Shown here one piece after another: positions 28,360 through 37,953 of a DNA stretch of 64,000 nucleotides. Below the pieces are notes generated by a model. The model did not search any database. It saw nothing but the letters and a program-made list of their open reading frames with translations, and was not told where the DNA came from. Source of the DNA: Cellvibrionales bacterium UBA7375 (GTDB lineage: Bacteria; Pseudomonadota; Gammaproteobacteria; Pseudomonadales; Porticoccaceae); the NCBI GenBank assembly GCA_949487135.1, contig CATAJQ010000031.1, positions 1 to 64,000 of the forward strand. Reading direction: 5' to 3'. Numbering within the stretch: position 1 is the stretch's first letter; the number at the start of each line of letters is the position of its first letter. The position numbers and the translations under genes were made by a program.

Positions 28360-30441
28360 TTAAAAATCAGCGCGCAGTGAGACACCGATTACCTTGGGTG
28401 CGCCTAGCTGTTGAAATTCGGTTTCATCAAAGCCCTCGCCAGAACGCGGATCAGCATCCCAACCAGCAAAGCCACGAACCCCATAATCTTTGTCCGTTGC
28501 ATTATTGATAAAGGCCGCGAGTTCATAGCTCTCAACGCTGTAGGCTAATCGAGCATTCACTAATTTGTATGCCTTAGATTGGTAATTATGAGAATCAGAA
28601 TAATAAAACTGATCCTTGCCCTCTACTTCAATAGATGCCGAAAGCCTTTCAGAAAGTGCATATTGCAAAGAAGTTGCAAAATTATATTCAGGTGCATGGG
28701 CTGCAGCTCTGCCTTTTAGGTTAAAGGCGTCAGGATCTAAATTATTGTGTTCGGTTATTTTGGTTTTAAGTAAGCCAAGACTTGAGTTAAGACTCAAATT
28801 ATCTTGCAGTTGCCAAGTCATCTCCCACTCAACACCATAACTGTAGCCCTTTCCAGCATTGGTGGTGAAATCAATAAAGCTTGCCGCGCCCGCTTCATTA
28901 ACAACTGCCGTTGATGATTTTAGTTGAAGGTCTTGGCGATCGGTGTAGAAAGCCGTCACGCGATTGATGATTTTGCCATCAGGTGAGTAGAACTTTCCGC
29001 CAATCTCATAGTTCAACTGAAACTCAGTATCAAAATGTCGGTCAGACTCACTGGGCAAGTTTTCCTCAGCATTAAAACCACCGGCTTTATAGCCACGGGT
29101 AACACTGAGGTATAAAAGATCATCCGCTTGGGTAGATAATTCAAATGCCAATTTACCACCAACTAAGTTTTCATCATTTTTGCCGCTAATTTGATTGCTA
29201 TCAAAGTAATCCGATTGCCAATTTTCATAGCGAAGTCCTGAGGTCAATGAAAGGTTTTCTTTGATTGAAGTTCTAGCTTCAACAAACAAGGATGCAGATG
29301 AAGTTTCATACTGACTGGTAAACCGCGATGAATAGGTATAATCCCTGGTCAAATCAATCATAGAATCTTGATAATAAACCCCAATTAACCAATCACTATT
29401 GACTATTTGACCCTGAGGGCCAGAAATCCAACGAATTTCGGCAGAGTCTCGCGCAATATCCCGCAGATAATTATCAAATGCTTGATAGCCGGGCTGAAAT
29501 TCAAGGTCCGTCCAATCTTCATCATAACCATACTCAGTATCAGTTCGGTTGCTAGTTACAATAGTCTTCAAAGTAACAATATCATTTATCGTCCAATCAC
29601 TATTAACCGCAAATGCTGTAGTGTCTTGACGATCATGCCCAGGTTGGTCCGACATCATGGTGCGATTTTCATCTAAAGAAAATGCGTCATAACCATTATC
29701 AATATCCAAATGCAGTGCCGTAAAATCAACGGTTAAATTATCAGCCGCCAAATAACGCAACTTTAACCTAGAGGTCGACTCATCAATATTGTTGGTATCT
29801 TTTCGATCCAATGTGATGTTACTGATAAAACCGTCCGAAAGTGTTTTTCCGCTTGCTACTCGGTACAACCACTGGTCATTAAGGGCGCCACCAAAAGCTG
29901 TTTCTAGGTTTCTACCACCATAGCTACTCAGCGAGGTTTTAGCATAGCCCTGTGATTCAGCTGTTGGACCAGCTGTTTGAAGGCTGATCACACCCGCCAG
30001 TGCATTGGCACCAAATCGAGTTCCCTGAGAACCGCGAAGCACCTCAACCTGATCTATATCAAGCAAGGTTGCTGCACCGCCAAAGCCAGTAAAATCAATA
30101 CCATCAACATAGGTTCCAACAGAAGGATTTAAAGGTGCCACAAATTGACTGCGCTCACCAATACCCCGAATTTGAAAGTATCGACCCCTAGAAGCGCCAG
30201 CGGCAAAATTAACATTGGGTGTTAAAGCCAAAACATCTTCAAGATGGCGGCTATTGCGCTGGTTAATTACATCTGAATTGATCACCGAGATACTGGTAGG
30301 AATATTTTTTAACTGCGCTTCACGAAAATCAGAAGAAACAATAATTTCTTCGATATTATTATCAGCACTGGTCAGCGAAATAGTACAAAAAGAGAAAATA
30401 CAAAAAAATACAAATGAAAACGGTTTAAACAAAAATTGCAT
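28360..30441 (-). CDS. TonB-dependent outer-membrane receptor, probable thiamine receptor
   Basis: A 693-residue receptor with signal peptide (FVFFCIFSFCTISLTSA, about 10-26), TonB-box-like IEEIIVSSDFREAQL, plug with YFQIRGIGERSQF, GTYVDGIDF and VEVLRGSQGTRFGANALAGVI, and a barrel ending in VIGVSLRADF. A TPP riboswitch lies in its leader and thiamine-binding, PnuT-like and kinase genes follow. This matches the Omr1-type thiamine receptors predicted in marine gammaproteobacteria. Ligand assignment is inference from the riboswitch. Confidence 0.92.
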   Translation of the reverse strand: MQFLFKPFSFVFFCIFSFCTISLTSADNNIEEIIVSSDFREAQLKNIPTSISVINSDVINQRNSRHLEDVLALTPNVNFAAGASRGRYFQIRGIGERSQFVAPLNPSVGTYVDGIDFTGFGGAATLLDIDQVEVLRGSQGTRFGANALAGVISLQTAGPTAESQGYAKTSLSSYGGRNLETAFGGALNDQWLYRVASGKTLSDGFISNITLDRKDTNNIDESTSRLKLRYLAADNLTVDFTALHLDIDNGYDAFSLDENRTMMSDQPGHDRQDTTAFAVNSDWTINDIVTLKTIVTSNRTDTEYGYDEDWTDLEFQPGYQAFDNYLRDIARDSAEIRWISGPQGQIVNSDWLIGVYYQDSMIDLTRDYTYSSRFTSQYETSSASLFVEARTSIKENLSLTSGLRYENWQSDYFDSNQISGKNDENLVGGKLAFELSTQADDLLYLSVTRGYKAGGFNAEENLPSESDRHFDTEFQLNYEIGGKFYSPDGKIINRVTAFYTDRQDLQLKSSTAVVNEAGAASFIDFTTNAGKGYSYGVEWEMTWQLQDNLSLNSSLGLLKTKITEHNNLDPDAFNLKGRAAAHAPEYNFATSLQYALSERLSASIEVEGKDQFYYSDSHNYQSKAYKLVNARLAYSVESYELAAFINNATDKDYGVRGFAGWDADPRSGEGFDETEFQQLGAPKVIGVSLRADF

Positions 30442-30507
30442 AGTTGAGCCTCAATAACAATGGTTAAGGAGACCCGGAATCAAAAGACGAGGTGGAGGTT
30501 ATTACTT

Positions 30508-30592
30508 AGTTCCTATTCCTACGCCGGCATAATCCGGATCAGGTTCAAAGGGTGCTTCTCAGGTTTTTTCAGACCGCCCCTTAGGCAAGTTG
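30508..30592 (-). promoter_or_regulatory. TPP (THI-box) riboswitch
   Basis: On the minus strand the aptamer shows the conserved CTGAGA (inside AACCTGAGAAGCACC), then ACCCTTTGAACCTGATC, then GGATTATGCCGGCGTAGG, the near-invariant THI-box core. The 5' strand contains CCTAAGGGGCGGTCTGA. It ends about 65 nt before the TonB receptor start. TPP binding usually switches expression off; the likely expression platform lies between 30442 and 30508. Confidence 0.96.
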
Positions 30593-30659
30593 AAGTCTAG
30601 CATTGAGTAAGTATAGGTTGCAACCAGAGCAAATTTTGAAATTTTCACCCATTAATCAC

Positions 30660-30677
30660 CTAATACTAAAGTATTAG
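30660..30677. promoter_or_regulatory. Palindrome CTAATACT-AA-AGTATTAG
   Basis: A perfect 8-2-8 inverted repeat between the TPP riboswitch and the 70-residue gene. A second perfect 7-3-7 repeat, CAAATTA-TAA-TAATTTG, lies at 30704-30720. Both are AT-rich, and both are in the divergent promoter region, so operator function is plausible but unproven. Confidence 0.4.
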
Positions 30678-30835
30678 TGCTTATAGGTTATACAAATATG
30701 CTGCAAATTATAATAATTTGTACATTGTGATAGGAATTTTTTTAAAAAGTTAGATTAATCATCAGTAACTAATCGATTTTCGAGCACAGCTCTGTAAATA
30801 CGATTTTTTAATGGAAAATACCAAGGGATTTAGTT

Positions 30836-31048
30836 ATGGACGCTCAAAAATATGAAGGAACATCATCCCCAATAAAAATGGATACATTTGAAATTGGCAG
30901 TGATGACATGATGAATGAAGCAATTAGCCAGTTGGAAGCGGCATTTGAACTAGGACTAGCTGGTTTAAGGCAATACTTAAATCAACTAGCCCCAGAAGAT
31001 CGAGAAAAAGTTATTTTGACGATCACTGATAGTATACAAAAATACTAA
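30836..31048 (+). CDS. Small hypothetical protein (70 aa)
   Basis: I do not recognise this family. The product is acidic, without signal peptide or membrane segment, with a predicted helix-rich core (DDMMNEAISQLEAAFELGLAGLRQYLNQL) and a second helix (PEDREKVILTITDSIQ). A good AAGGGA ribosome site lies ahead of the ATG. It converges on the XRE regulator with a 4-nt stop overlap. The region upstream contains two perfect palindromes. It could be a regulator partner or an unrelated small protein. Confidence 0.65.
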   Translation: MDAQKYEGTSSPIKMDTFEIGSDDMMNEAISQLEAAFELGLAGLRQYLNQLAPEDREKVILTITDSIQKY

Positions 31049-31365
31049 TTTAGATCTTCAGATAATTTAGAGAATAAGCGCTTTAATTGATTGGGTCTAA
31101 GCGCACTCATCTGATTATAGAGTCTAGCAACAGGATCACCATCCTCGCGAACCTCATCAGATTCTTGATAGAGACATTCTGGCTCAACGCCGAAGAAGTT
31201 AGCGATACGAACAACGGATTCTCGTCGCGGCTCTTTGGTTCTTTCGTTTAAAATTCGATTAATAGTCGGTTGTGGCACCCCGCACCCACGAGAAAGCCCG
31301 CTTTGCGAAACACCATTTTCACGCATTAATTTTGCCAATTGTTGGCTAATATCTTGTTTACTCAT
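31045..31365 (-). CDS. XRE-family helix-turn-helix transcriptional regulator
   Basis: A 106-residue cytosolic DNA-binding protein. The HTH lies at about 7-60: QQLAKLMRENGVSQSGLSRGCGVPQPTINRILNERTKEPRRESVVRIANFFGV, followed by a short C-terminal region with no catalytic domain. The start at 31365 (MSKQDIS) has GGAAAGGA just upstream. A longer frame to 31461 adds 32 basic, unlikely residues. Prophage repressors and antitoxin regulators have this shape, but no toxin is recognised next to it. Confidence 0.88.
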   Translation of the reverse strand: MSKQDISQQLAKLMRENGVSQSGLSRGCGVPQPTINRILNERTKEPRRESVVRIANFFGVEPECLYQESDEVREDGDPVARLYNQMSALRPNQLKRLFSKLSEDLN

Positions 31366-31517
31366 AAGTCCTTTCCCTTCCCTGTAGACAATTTTATATA
31401 TATAGCACCGAAAACACCACCTTTTGAGTGAATGTTTCATTTTTTTTACAAATACTATCAACTAATTTAATCGAAAAAATAATATCAATCTAAATTAGCA
31501 CCTAACTCTAAACATCA

Positions 31518-33452
31518 TCAAGATTGTAAATCAGCAACCAACTCTTGCACTACAGAGGGATCAGCTAATGTCGATATATCGCCTAATTGCTCAAATTCAC
31601 CGCTGGCTAATTTTCTTAATATTCTACGCATAATCTTACCCGATCGGGTTTTTGGCAACCCTGGAGCCCAACTAATGACGTCGGGTTTGGCAATAGGACC
31701 AATTTCAGCGGCACAAAGATCAATCAATTGTTTTTTTAATGCCTCACTAGGCTCAACGCCCACCATTAAAGTGACAAAACAAAAAATACCCTGCCCTTTG
31801 ATATCATGAGGGCAACCCACCACTGCAGCTTCAGCAACTGACTCATGAAGCACCAGAGCGCTTTCAACCTCAGCCGTTCCCATACGATGCCCAGATACAT
31901 TGAGTACATCGTCTACACGCCCTGTTATCCAGTAATAACCATCTTCATCACGACGGGCACCATCACCAGTGAAATAATAACCGGGATAAGCGCTAAAGTA
32001 GGTATCTATGCAGCGTTGGTGATCACTGAATACCGTTCTAATTTGACTCGGCCAAGATTCCTTAATCATCAACAAACCTTCACCCGCCCCCTCAATCTCC
32101 TGACCTTCAGGGTCTAAAATTGCCGGCTGTACGCCAAAGAAAGGTAGTGCGGCGGAACCCGGCTTTAGCGCCATAGCACCAGGAAGGGGGGTTAGCATAT
32201 GTGCACCAGTTTCCGTTTGCCACCAGGTATCTACTATGGGGCATTTGGACTCTCCCACCACTCGGTAGTACCAGTCCCATGCCTCTGGGTTTATTGGCTC
32301 TCCAACCGTACCTAATAGTTTGAGTGAACTTCTCGAGGTTTGACTTACAAAATCATCACCAGCACCCATTAACGCACGTATTGCAGTTGGTGCCGTATAA
32401 AATTGATTGACCTGGTGTTTATCTATAATTTGCCAAAATCGAGAGGCATCGGGATAGGTCGGCACACCCTCAAACATTAGGGTTGTGCCGCCATTGCACA
32501 GTGGTCCATACAGAATATAGCTATGACCGGTAATCCAACCCACATCGGCAGTACACCAATATATATCACCCTCTTTGTAGTCAAAGGTATATTTATGGGT
32601 CATGGCGGACATTAAAAGATAACCCGCCGTGGTATGAACCACACCTTTTGGTTTACCAGTAGATCCTGAGGTATACAAAATAAACAGCGGATCTTCAGAA
32701 TCCATTATTTCTGGCTGACAGTCAGCAGACACCGCACTAACAGCTTGCTGGTAGTTTATATCCCTACCTTCATGCCAATCAGTTGTGGCAGCTGTGCGCT
32801 CAACAACAATACAACTATGTACCTCAGGACAACTCAGTAAGGCTACATCGGTATTTCTTTTAAGTGGAATTTTTTTCCCACCCCTTACCGCCTCGTCTGC
32901 AGTAATAACCAATTTACAATCGGAGTCTAAAATTCTGCCTCTTAAAGCTTCGGGAGAAAACCCACCAAAAACAACGGAATGAACGGCACCGATTCTTGCG
33001 CAGGCAAGCATCGCATAGGCGGCTTCGGGAATCATAGGCATATATATGCAGACTCGATCACCTTTTTTTATACCGCGATCACGAAGCACATTACCTAGTC
33101 TTGAAACCTGCTCATGAAGCTCTAGATAGGTAATTTTTTTGTCTGATTCAGGCTCGTCACCCTCCCAAATGATGGCCACTTGATCTGAACTGTGTTCTAA
33201 GTGACGGTCTATACAGTTAACAGCAACGTTTAGTTTTCCATCCACAAACCAAGACGTTTGCGCATCTTGAAACTCAACTCTGTTGAGTAATTCCCAGGGT
33301 TGCTCCCAACTTAAGAATAGATTCGATTGCTCCAACCAAAAAGTATTGGGGTCTTCAATTGATTGGTTGTACATAGCCTGATAATCATCTCTATTTACCC
33401 AAGCACTGGCAGACCAACTTTCAGCAACTGAATAAACAACCTTGTCAGACAT
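31518..33452 (-). CDS. acs: Acetyl-CoA synthetase
   Basis: A 644-residue AMP-forming enzyme that activates acetate. AMP-binding motif [18 protein letters not shown] (about 262-279), [44 protein letters not shown] and the acetylation-site Lys in [15 protein letters not shown] are intact. Length fits Acs. It lies between the XRE regulator and the broken hexR on the same strand. The 183-nt gap upstream (33453-33635) shows no HexR palindrome. Confidence 0.98.
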   Translation of the reverse strand: MSDKVVYSVAESWSASAWVNRDDYQAMYNQSIEDPNTFWLEQSNLFLSWEQPWELLNRVEFQDAQTSWFVDGKLNVAVNCIDRHLEHSSDQVAIIWEGDEPESDKKITYLELHEQVSRLGNVLRDRGIKKGDRVCIYMPMIPEAAYAMLACARIGAVHSVVFGGFSPEALRGRILDSDCKLVITADEAVRGGKKIPLKRNTDVALLSCPEVHSCIVVERTAATTDWHEGRDINYQQAVSAVSADCQPEIMDSEDPLFILYTSGSTGKPKGVVHTTAGYLLMSAMTHKYTFDYKEGDIYWCTADVGWITGHSYILYGPLCNGGTTLMFEGVPTYPDASRFWQIIDKHQVNQFYTAPTAIRALMGAGDDFVSQTSRSSLKLLGTVGEPINPEAWDWYYRVVGESKCPIVDTWWQTETGAHMLTPLPGAMALKPGSAALPFFGVQPAILDPEGQEIEGAGEGLLMIKESWPSQIRTVFSDHQRCIDTYFSAYPGYYFTGDGARRDEDGYYWITGRVDDVLNVSGHRMGTAEVESALVLHESVAEAAVVGCPHDIKGQGIFCFVTLMVGVEPSEALKKQLIDLCAAEIGPIAKPDVISWAPGLPKTRSGKIMRRILRKLASGEFEQLGDISTLADPSVVQELVADLQS

Positions 33453-33635
33453 CTAATACTCCATATTTCGAAATTGATACTAATTTAATGAGTGTATTTA
33501 CTTTAGTCTCTCAGCTCAACCAAATCATTGATTTTTAAAGAAAACTAAACAGTATTGAATCAAATATCATGCCACAAAAGCACAAACAATTGAAAATGAA
33601 TAAATTTAGCCTTTTTTGGAAAGCACAAGCGAATA

Positions 33636-34462
33636 TTAATTGCACTGGCCAATTTGCAATGCCACACCAATCGCCAGAACATCTAATATTACTAAATGAA
33701 CTATCCTAGGTGAAATCAGAAGATATTTTTTGGGCAATTCAAAAAAATCAGCATGCAAGCTATGATTACTTTCATCACAAAGCCGACCGTGTTTTGATGC
33801 TAGTGAAATAACTATGGCGCCATTTTTTTCGCCATTTGCGCTACTTCGATCATTTCTTGGTTGTCATTGGTATCAGAGACAAGAAAAAAAACATCCTGAT
33901 TATGGCTGCACGATGCAAACATTTTTTGATTCAAAATATCATCACTACTAGAAACCGGTAAATTAAGTTTGAGAAATTGATTGGCTGCATCTCTTGCCAC
34001 AATACCACTACCGCCCAATCCAAAAAAATAAATCCGCCTTGCTTTAACAAAGGCCTCGACGATCTGACTGATTCGCTGGTGACAGATATTTTCATGCACT
34101 CGTACGAGATTATTAATCGCGGTATCAAATGTTTTGGGCGCAAAGCTCGCCACATTATCAGAAGGCTCTATTTTTGGATTTAAAAAACAGACTCCACTTG
34201 CAAGAGATTCAGCTAATCTAAGCTTTAGATCGGGGAACCCTTTTGCTTTAAAGCGCTTACAAAATCGATTAACACTGGGTTCACTCACTGCTGATTTTTT
34301 TGCCAGGTTAGCTATGCTTGATTGGGTTGCAGATTTGGGGTCTGCAAGAATTGTTCTAGCCACTTTCGCTTGGGTCTTATTAAGTGTTGGCAAATCTTGT
34401 GAAATCATCTGAATAAGACTTTGATTCGGGGCATTAGGTAATACTAGAGGTTCACGACTCAT
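33636..34462 (-). pseudogene. hexR: HexR/RpiR-family regulator, frameshifted
   Basis: HexR represses central carbon genes and is released by KDPG. The open frame gives an N-terminal HTH (KTQAKVARTILADP...SAVSEPSVNRFCKRFKAKGFPDLKLRL) and most of the SIS domain (RRIYFFGLGGSGIVARDAANQFLKLNLPVSSSDDILNQKM), then stops at 33812 after EVAQMAKKMAP. The remaining SIS end is readable in another frame from there to 33636: NGAIVISLASKHG...SPRIVHLVILDVLAIGVALQ. One extra A in the A7 run (33823-33829) would rejoin the two. The SIS ligand loop is also diverged (SDTNDN). Start at 34462 is chosen because the longer frame to 34639 overlaps an imperfect HexR-like site. Confidence 0.88.
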
Positions 34463-34655
34463 CTCAATCCTTAAGTTTTTCGTGGAATTTTGGCAGTAAT
34501 GAAAATACATCACCCTACCCAGTTTAACGCCCTGCGTGTGCTTCCATTGCAACACATGAATCAAGGGTGATTGTGGCAAAAAACCTTGGATACCGACAAA
34601 ACACCCTAAAAAATGACGTCTTTTTGTAATTATAAGCAAAAAAAACGGTTATCAA

Positions 34656-34684
34656 TTGATTAAAATGCTGTGAAAAATTATAAT
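34656..34684 (+). promoter_or_regulatory. Sigma-70-type promoter of gapA
   Basis: TTGATT (34656-34661), a 17-nt spacer and perfect TATAAT (34679-34684). The HexR palindrome begins 2 nt after the -10 box, so it covers the expected transcription start. Confidence 0.82.
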
Positions 34685-34685
34685 T

Positions 34686-34704
34686 TTTGTAATTTTACTA
34701 CAAA
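34686..34704. promoter_or_regulatory. HexR-type operator at gapA
   Basis: TTTGTAATTTTACTACAAA is a near-perfect palindrome with half-sites TTGTA/TACAA, matching the gammaproteobacterial HexR pattern TGTAATTWAATTACA. Its place over the start of transcription suggests repression of gapA-pyk. A weaker version (TTGTAATTATAAGCAA) lies at 34624-34639 nearer hexR. Confidence 0.82.
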
Positions 34705-34720
34705 TCAAGGTTTCCCTCCT

Positions 34721-35728
34721 ATGTTCAAAATAGCCATTAATGGTTTTGGCCGTATTGGTCGCAATATTGTCAGAGCTTATTACGAACGCCCTGAGCTTCA
34801 CGATAAACTTCAAATTGTTGCAGTTAACGATTTAGGTGACGTTGAAATCAGCGCGCACCTTTTACAATTTGATACAGTCCATGGTCGCTTTAACCAACAG
34901 GTTGAAGTTGGCGATAATAAAATGACTGTTAACGGTGATGAAATTAAATGGTTCTGTGAGCGAGACCCTGCCAATCTTCCTTGGGGTGACCTAGGTGTTG
35001 ATGTGGTATTTGAATGTACTGGCGTGTTTACTAAAAGAGATAAAGCGGCACTTCATATCGCTGGCGGTGCTAAGAAAGTGATTATCTCGGCCCCAGGCTC
35101 AGGTGTTGATGCTACGATTGTTCATGGCATTAATCATGATCAGTTAACTTCGTCTCATGAAATTATTTCTAATGCTTCTTGTACTACCAACTGCTTAGCG
35201 CCTTTAGTAGCCCCTCTTCAGGAGGCTATGGGTATTGAATCTGGCTATATGACCACGGTTCACGCCTATACTAATGATCAACAGCTAAGTGATGTTTATC
35301 ACTCAGATGTTTACCGTGCTCGCTCTGCAACCCAGTCAATGATTCCTACTAAAACCGGAGCGGCTGTTGCAATTGCGGATGTAATCCCTGAATTAGCTGG
35401 CAAACTCGACGGCATGGCTGTTCGAGTTCCAACCATTAATGTTTCTTTGGTTGACCTCGTTCTTAATGTCGGAAGAGACACTAGCGTAGAAGAAGTTAAT
35501 CAAGTGCTGAAAACAGCAGCTGAGAGTGATCTTGGCAGCGTTTTAAGCTACTGCGATCAGCCTTTAGTTTCTGCTGATTTTAATCATATTGCTTACTCAA
35601 GTAACTTTGATTCTTTGCAAACCCGTGTCAACGGATCTATGGTTAAGGTAATGGCTTGGTACGACAACGAATGGGGTTTCTCAAACCGCATGCTCGACAA
35701 TAGCCTTGTACTCTTAAACGCGGAATAA
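34721..35728 (+). CDS. gapA: Glyceraldehyde-3-phosphate dehydrogenase, type I
   Basis: A 335-residue glycolytic enzyme. The start [14 protein letters not shown] is family-typical; the frame extends to 34670 but that start would lie upstream of the predicted transcription start. NAD-binding GFGRIGR at 7-13, catalytic Cys in [21 protein letters not shown] and [12 protein letters not shown] are intact. It is followed 6 nt later by pyk, and is preceded by a strong promoter overlaid by a HexR operator. Confidence 0.98.
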   Translation: MFKIAINGFGRIGRNIVRAYYERPELHDKLQIVAVNDLGDVEISAHLLQFDTVHGRFNQQVEVGDNKMTVNGDEIKWFCERDPANLPWGDLGVDVVFECTGVFTKRDKAALHIAGGAKKVIISAPGSGVDATIVHGINHDQLTSSHEIISNASCTTNCLAPLVAPLQEAMGIESGYMTTVHAYTNDQQLSDVYHSDVYRARSATQSMIPTKTGAAVAIADVIPELAGKLDGMAVRVPTINVSLVDLVLNVGRDTSVEEVNQVLKTAAESDLGSVLSYCDQPLVSADFNHIAYSSNFDSLQTRVNGSMVKVMAWYDNEWGFSNRMLDNSLVLLNAE

Positions 35729-35734
35729 TTTTTT

Positions 35735-37180
35735 ATGCCAAGAAGAACCAAAATCCTTGCAACATTAGGGCCTGGAAGCAGTGATGAAGCCAACCTGACT
35801 AAATTGATTCAGGCCGGCGTCAATGTTTTCCGTCTGAATTTCTCTCATGGTAGCGCTGAGGAACATACTGAGCGAGCTATGACGATTCGGAAAATTGCCA
35901 AGTCATTGCAAATGCCTGTGGGTATTCTTTGTGATATGCAGGGCCCAAAAATTCGCATTGGCAGCTTTGCCGATGACGCTAAGATCGAACTTGTTGAGGG
36001 TGATATTTTCAACCTTGATAGCGCTATGGATAAAGAAGCTGGAAATCAGGATGCTGTTTATATCGAACAGGAGCTTCTGGAAGATATGGATGCCGGTGAT
36101 GTATTGCTGTTAGACGATGGTCGTCTAACCTTTGACATTTTAGAGAAATCGGCAACTGCCGCGCGCTGCAAAGTAGTTCAGGGTGGCGTACTTTCTAGTA
36201 AAAAAGGTGTTAATAAATTTGGTGGCGGCCTTTCAGCGGATGCTTTAACACCCAAAGATAAAGCGGATATTAAAACTGCGGCAGCCTTAAAAACTGATTA
36301 CCTAGCTATTTCGTTTGTTAGAGCGGCTGCTGATGTTGAGCTTACTAGACAGCTACTTAAAGATGCTGGCAGCAGTGCTCACATTATTGCTAAGGTTGAG
36401 CGCGCTGAGGCTATTACTGATGAATTCTTACCTGGCATTATCAAGGCGTCTGACGGTGTGATGGTTGCCCGTGGTGATTTAGGTGTAGAAATCGGCGATG
36501 CCAACTTGGTTGCTGTTCAAAAACAGCTGATTGAAGCTGCTATGGCCGCTAATAAAGTGGTAATTACTGCGACTCAAATGATGGAATCAATGATTACTGC
36601 ACCAACACCAACCCGCGCTGAGGTATTCGATGTTGCCAATGCTGTTTTGGATGGAACAGATGCTGTAATGCTTTCGGCTGAAACTGCTGTAGGTAGCTAC
36701 CCTGTTGAAACCGTTACCGCTATGGCTAGAGTGATTGAAGGCGCTGAAAAACACCCTCTTACACAGCGCTCCAAGCACAGAATTGATGAAACATTTGAAC
36801 GTATTGATGAGTCTCTGGCTTTGTCTGCCATGTATGCCGCTAACCACCTCAAGGGCGTTAAAGCAGTAATTTGCATGACTGAGACTGGCTTCACGCCATT
36901 GCTAATGTCTAGAATCACTTCGTCTTTGCCAATCTATGCCTTTGCTGAAAAAGCGGGTACCTGTGAAATTACTGCGCTATATAAGGGCGTAGTGCCGGTT
37001 CCGTTTGAAACATCCACGCTAGATCCTTCTGATATCAATCATTTGGCAGTCGAGAAGCTTCGTGAATATGATGCAGTTTCGGATGGCGACTTGGTACTTG
37101 TCACTAAGGGTGACTTTGTCAATGTTCAGGGCGGTACCAACACTCTTAAAATTGTTCGCGTCGGCGACGAAATCCGCTAG
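35735..37180 (+). CDS. pyk: Pyruvate kinase
   Basis: A 481-residue enzyme that turns phosphoenolpyruvate and ADP into pyruvate and ATP. N-terminal RTKILATLGPGSSDEANL, NFSHGSAEEH, CDMQGPKIRIG, active-site IIAKVERAEAI, GVMVARGDLGVEI and ITATQMMESMI are intact. Cotranscribed with gapA; the terminator follows directly. Confidence 0.98.
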   Translation: MPRRTKILATLGPGSSDEANLTKLIQAGVNVFRLNFSHGSAEEHTERAMTIRKIAKSLQMPVGILCDMQGPKIRIGSFADDAKIELVEGDIFNLDSAMDKEAGNQDAVYIEQELLEDMDAGDVLLLDDGRLTFDILEKSATAARCKVVQGGVLSSKKGVNKFGGGLSADALTPKDKADIKTAAALKTDYLAISFVRAAADVELTRQLLKDAGSSAHIIAKVERAEAITDEFLPGIIKASDGVMVARGDLGVEIGDANLVAVQKQLIEAAMAANKVVITATQMMESMITAPTPTRAEVFDVANAVLDGTDAVMLSAETAVGSYPVETVTAMARVIEGAEKHPLTQRSKHRIDETFERIDESLALSAMYAANHLKGVKAVICMTETGFTPLLMSRITSSLPIYAFAEKAGTCEITALYKGVVPVPFETSTLDPSDINHLAVEKLREYDAVSDGDLVLVTKGDFVNVQGGTNTLKIVRVGDEIR

Positions 37181-37186
37181 CAAAAA

Positions 37187-37218
37187 AAATGCCCTCAGCA
37201 ATTATGCAGAGGGCATTT
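37187..37218. terminator. Bidirectional terminator between pyk and pgl
   Basis: AAATGCCCTC pairs with GAGGGCATTT around a 12-nt loop. T-rich runs follow on both strands, serving the converging pyk and pgl transcripts. Confidence 0.88.
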
Positions 37219-37240
37219 AAGCTTTCTTTTTTATTTGACC

Positions 37241-37930
37241 CTAACTTGCCCAATACACAGTCACAGGAACCTGTGATTGCTGCAGTACTGACCTAATAGG
37301 AAGCTCTGTAGCATCAGTTCCTGCCTGAGCCTGATCGAGTACCTTTTGTTTGTTTTCTCCGCTTATATGAATAATAAGACACTCTGTATTTAATAAACGT
37401 GGCAAGGTCATACTCATTCGCTCATGAGGAGCTGCTGTTGGCATAACCGCAACACAACTGCGACCTGAATGTAGATCAAGACCCGATGCGAGCGCTGTAG
37501 CTCCGGGAAAAAGAGATGCAGTGTGCCCATCGTCGCCCATTCCAAGAATAACCACTGTAAACTTACCATACTCTGATAGCGCGGCTTCAAGCTCTGTCTC
37601 TCCATCAATAGCGGTTTCTGCTGAATTTTTTAGTGACAAAAACTGTGCGCAATGCGCTTCATTGATCAATAAATTTTCTCGCACTAATTTTTCATTGCTA
37701 TCTTTATGCGCATTATCAACCCAGCGCTCATCCGCTAGGGTTACAGTAACTTTTTCCCAATCTAATACTTGCTGAGAAAGCTGATGAAAGAAGCCCATCG
37801 GCGTTCGGCCACCAGAGAGAATCAAGGACGCCTTACCCTGCTTTTCAATGGCATTTTTTAGACGCTCACTAACCTCTGCCGATAGTGACATATCAAGTGC
37901 AGAGGTATTTTCAAACTGTTTTAAATCCAT
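37241..37930 (-). CDS. pgl: 6-phosphogluconolactonase
   Basis: A 229-residue enzyme of the DevB/SOL type hydrolysing 6-phosphogluconolactone. Motifs LILSGGRTPMGFFHQLS, VTLADERWV and VILGMGDDGHTASLFPG are clear. It is the last gene of the edd-glk-eda-zwf-pgl operon, 23 nt after zwf. Confidence 0.96.
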   Translation of the reverse strand: MDLKQFENTSALDMSLSAEVSERLKNAIEKQGKASLILSGGRTPMGFFHQLSQQVLDWEKVTVTLADERWVDNAHKDSNEKLVRENLLINEAHCAQFLSLKNSAETAIDGETELEAALSEYGKFTVVILGMGDDGHTASLFPGATALASGLDLHSGRSCVAVMPTAAPHERMSMTLPRLLNTECLIIHISGENKQKVLDQAQAGTDATELPIRSVLQQSQVPVTVYWAS

Positions 37931-37953
37931 TGTTTACTCCCCCTTAGCAATTT

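Noticed and set aside
33823..33829. Programmed slippage at the hexR A7 run as the preferred explanation
   Set aside because: A run of seven A is short for efficient slippage, and the SIS ligand loop is also diverged. I list it only as an alternative to gene loss or sequence error.
34624..34639. Further HexR operator near hexR
   Set aside because: TTGTAATTATAAGCAA has only one good half-site, so it is noted with the gapA operator and not called on its own.
34463..34639. N-terminal extension of hexR
   Set aside because: The extra residues do not look like HexR, and the extended frame would begin over the imperfect HexR-like site.
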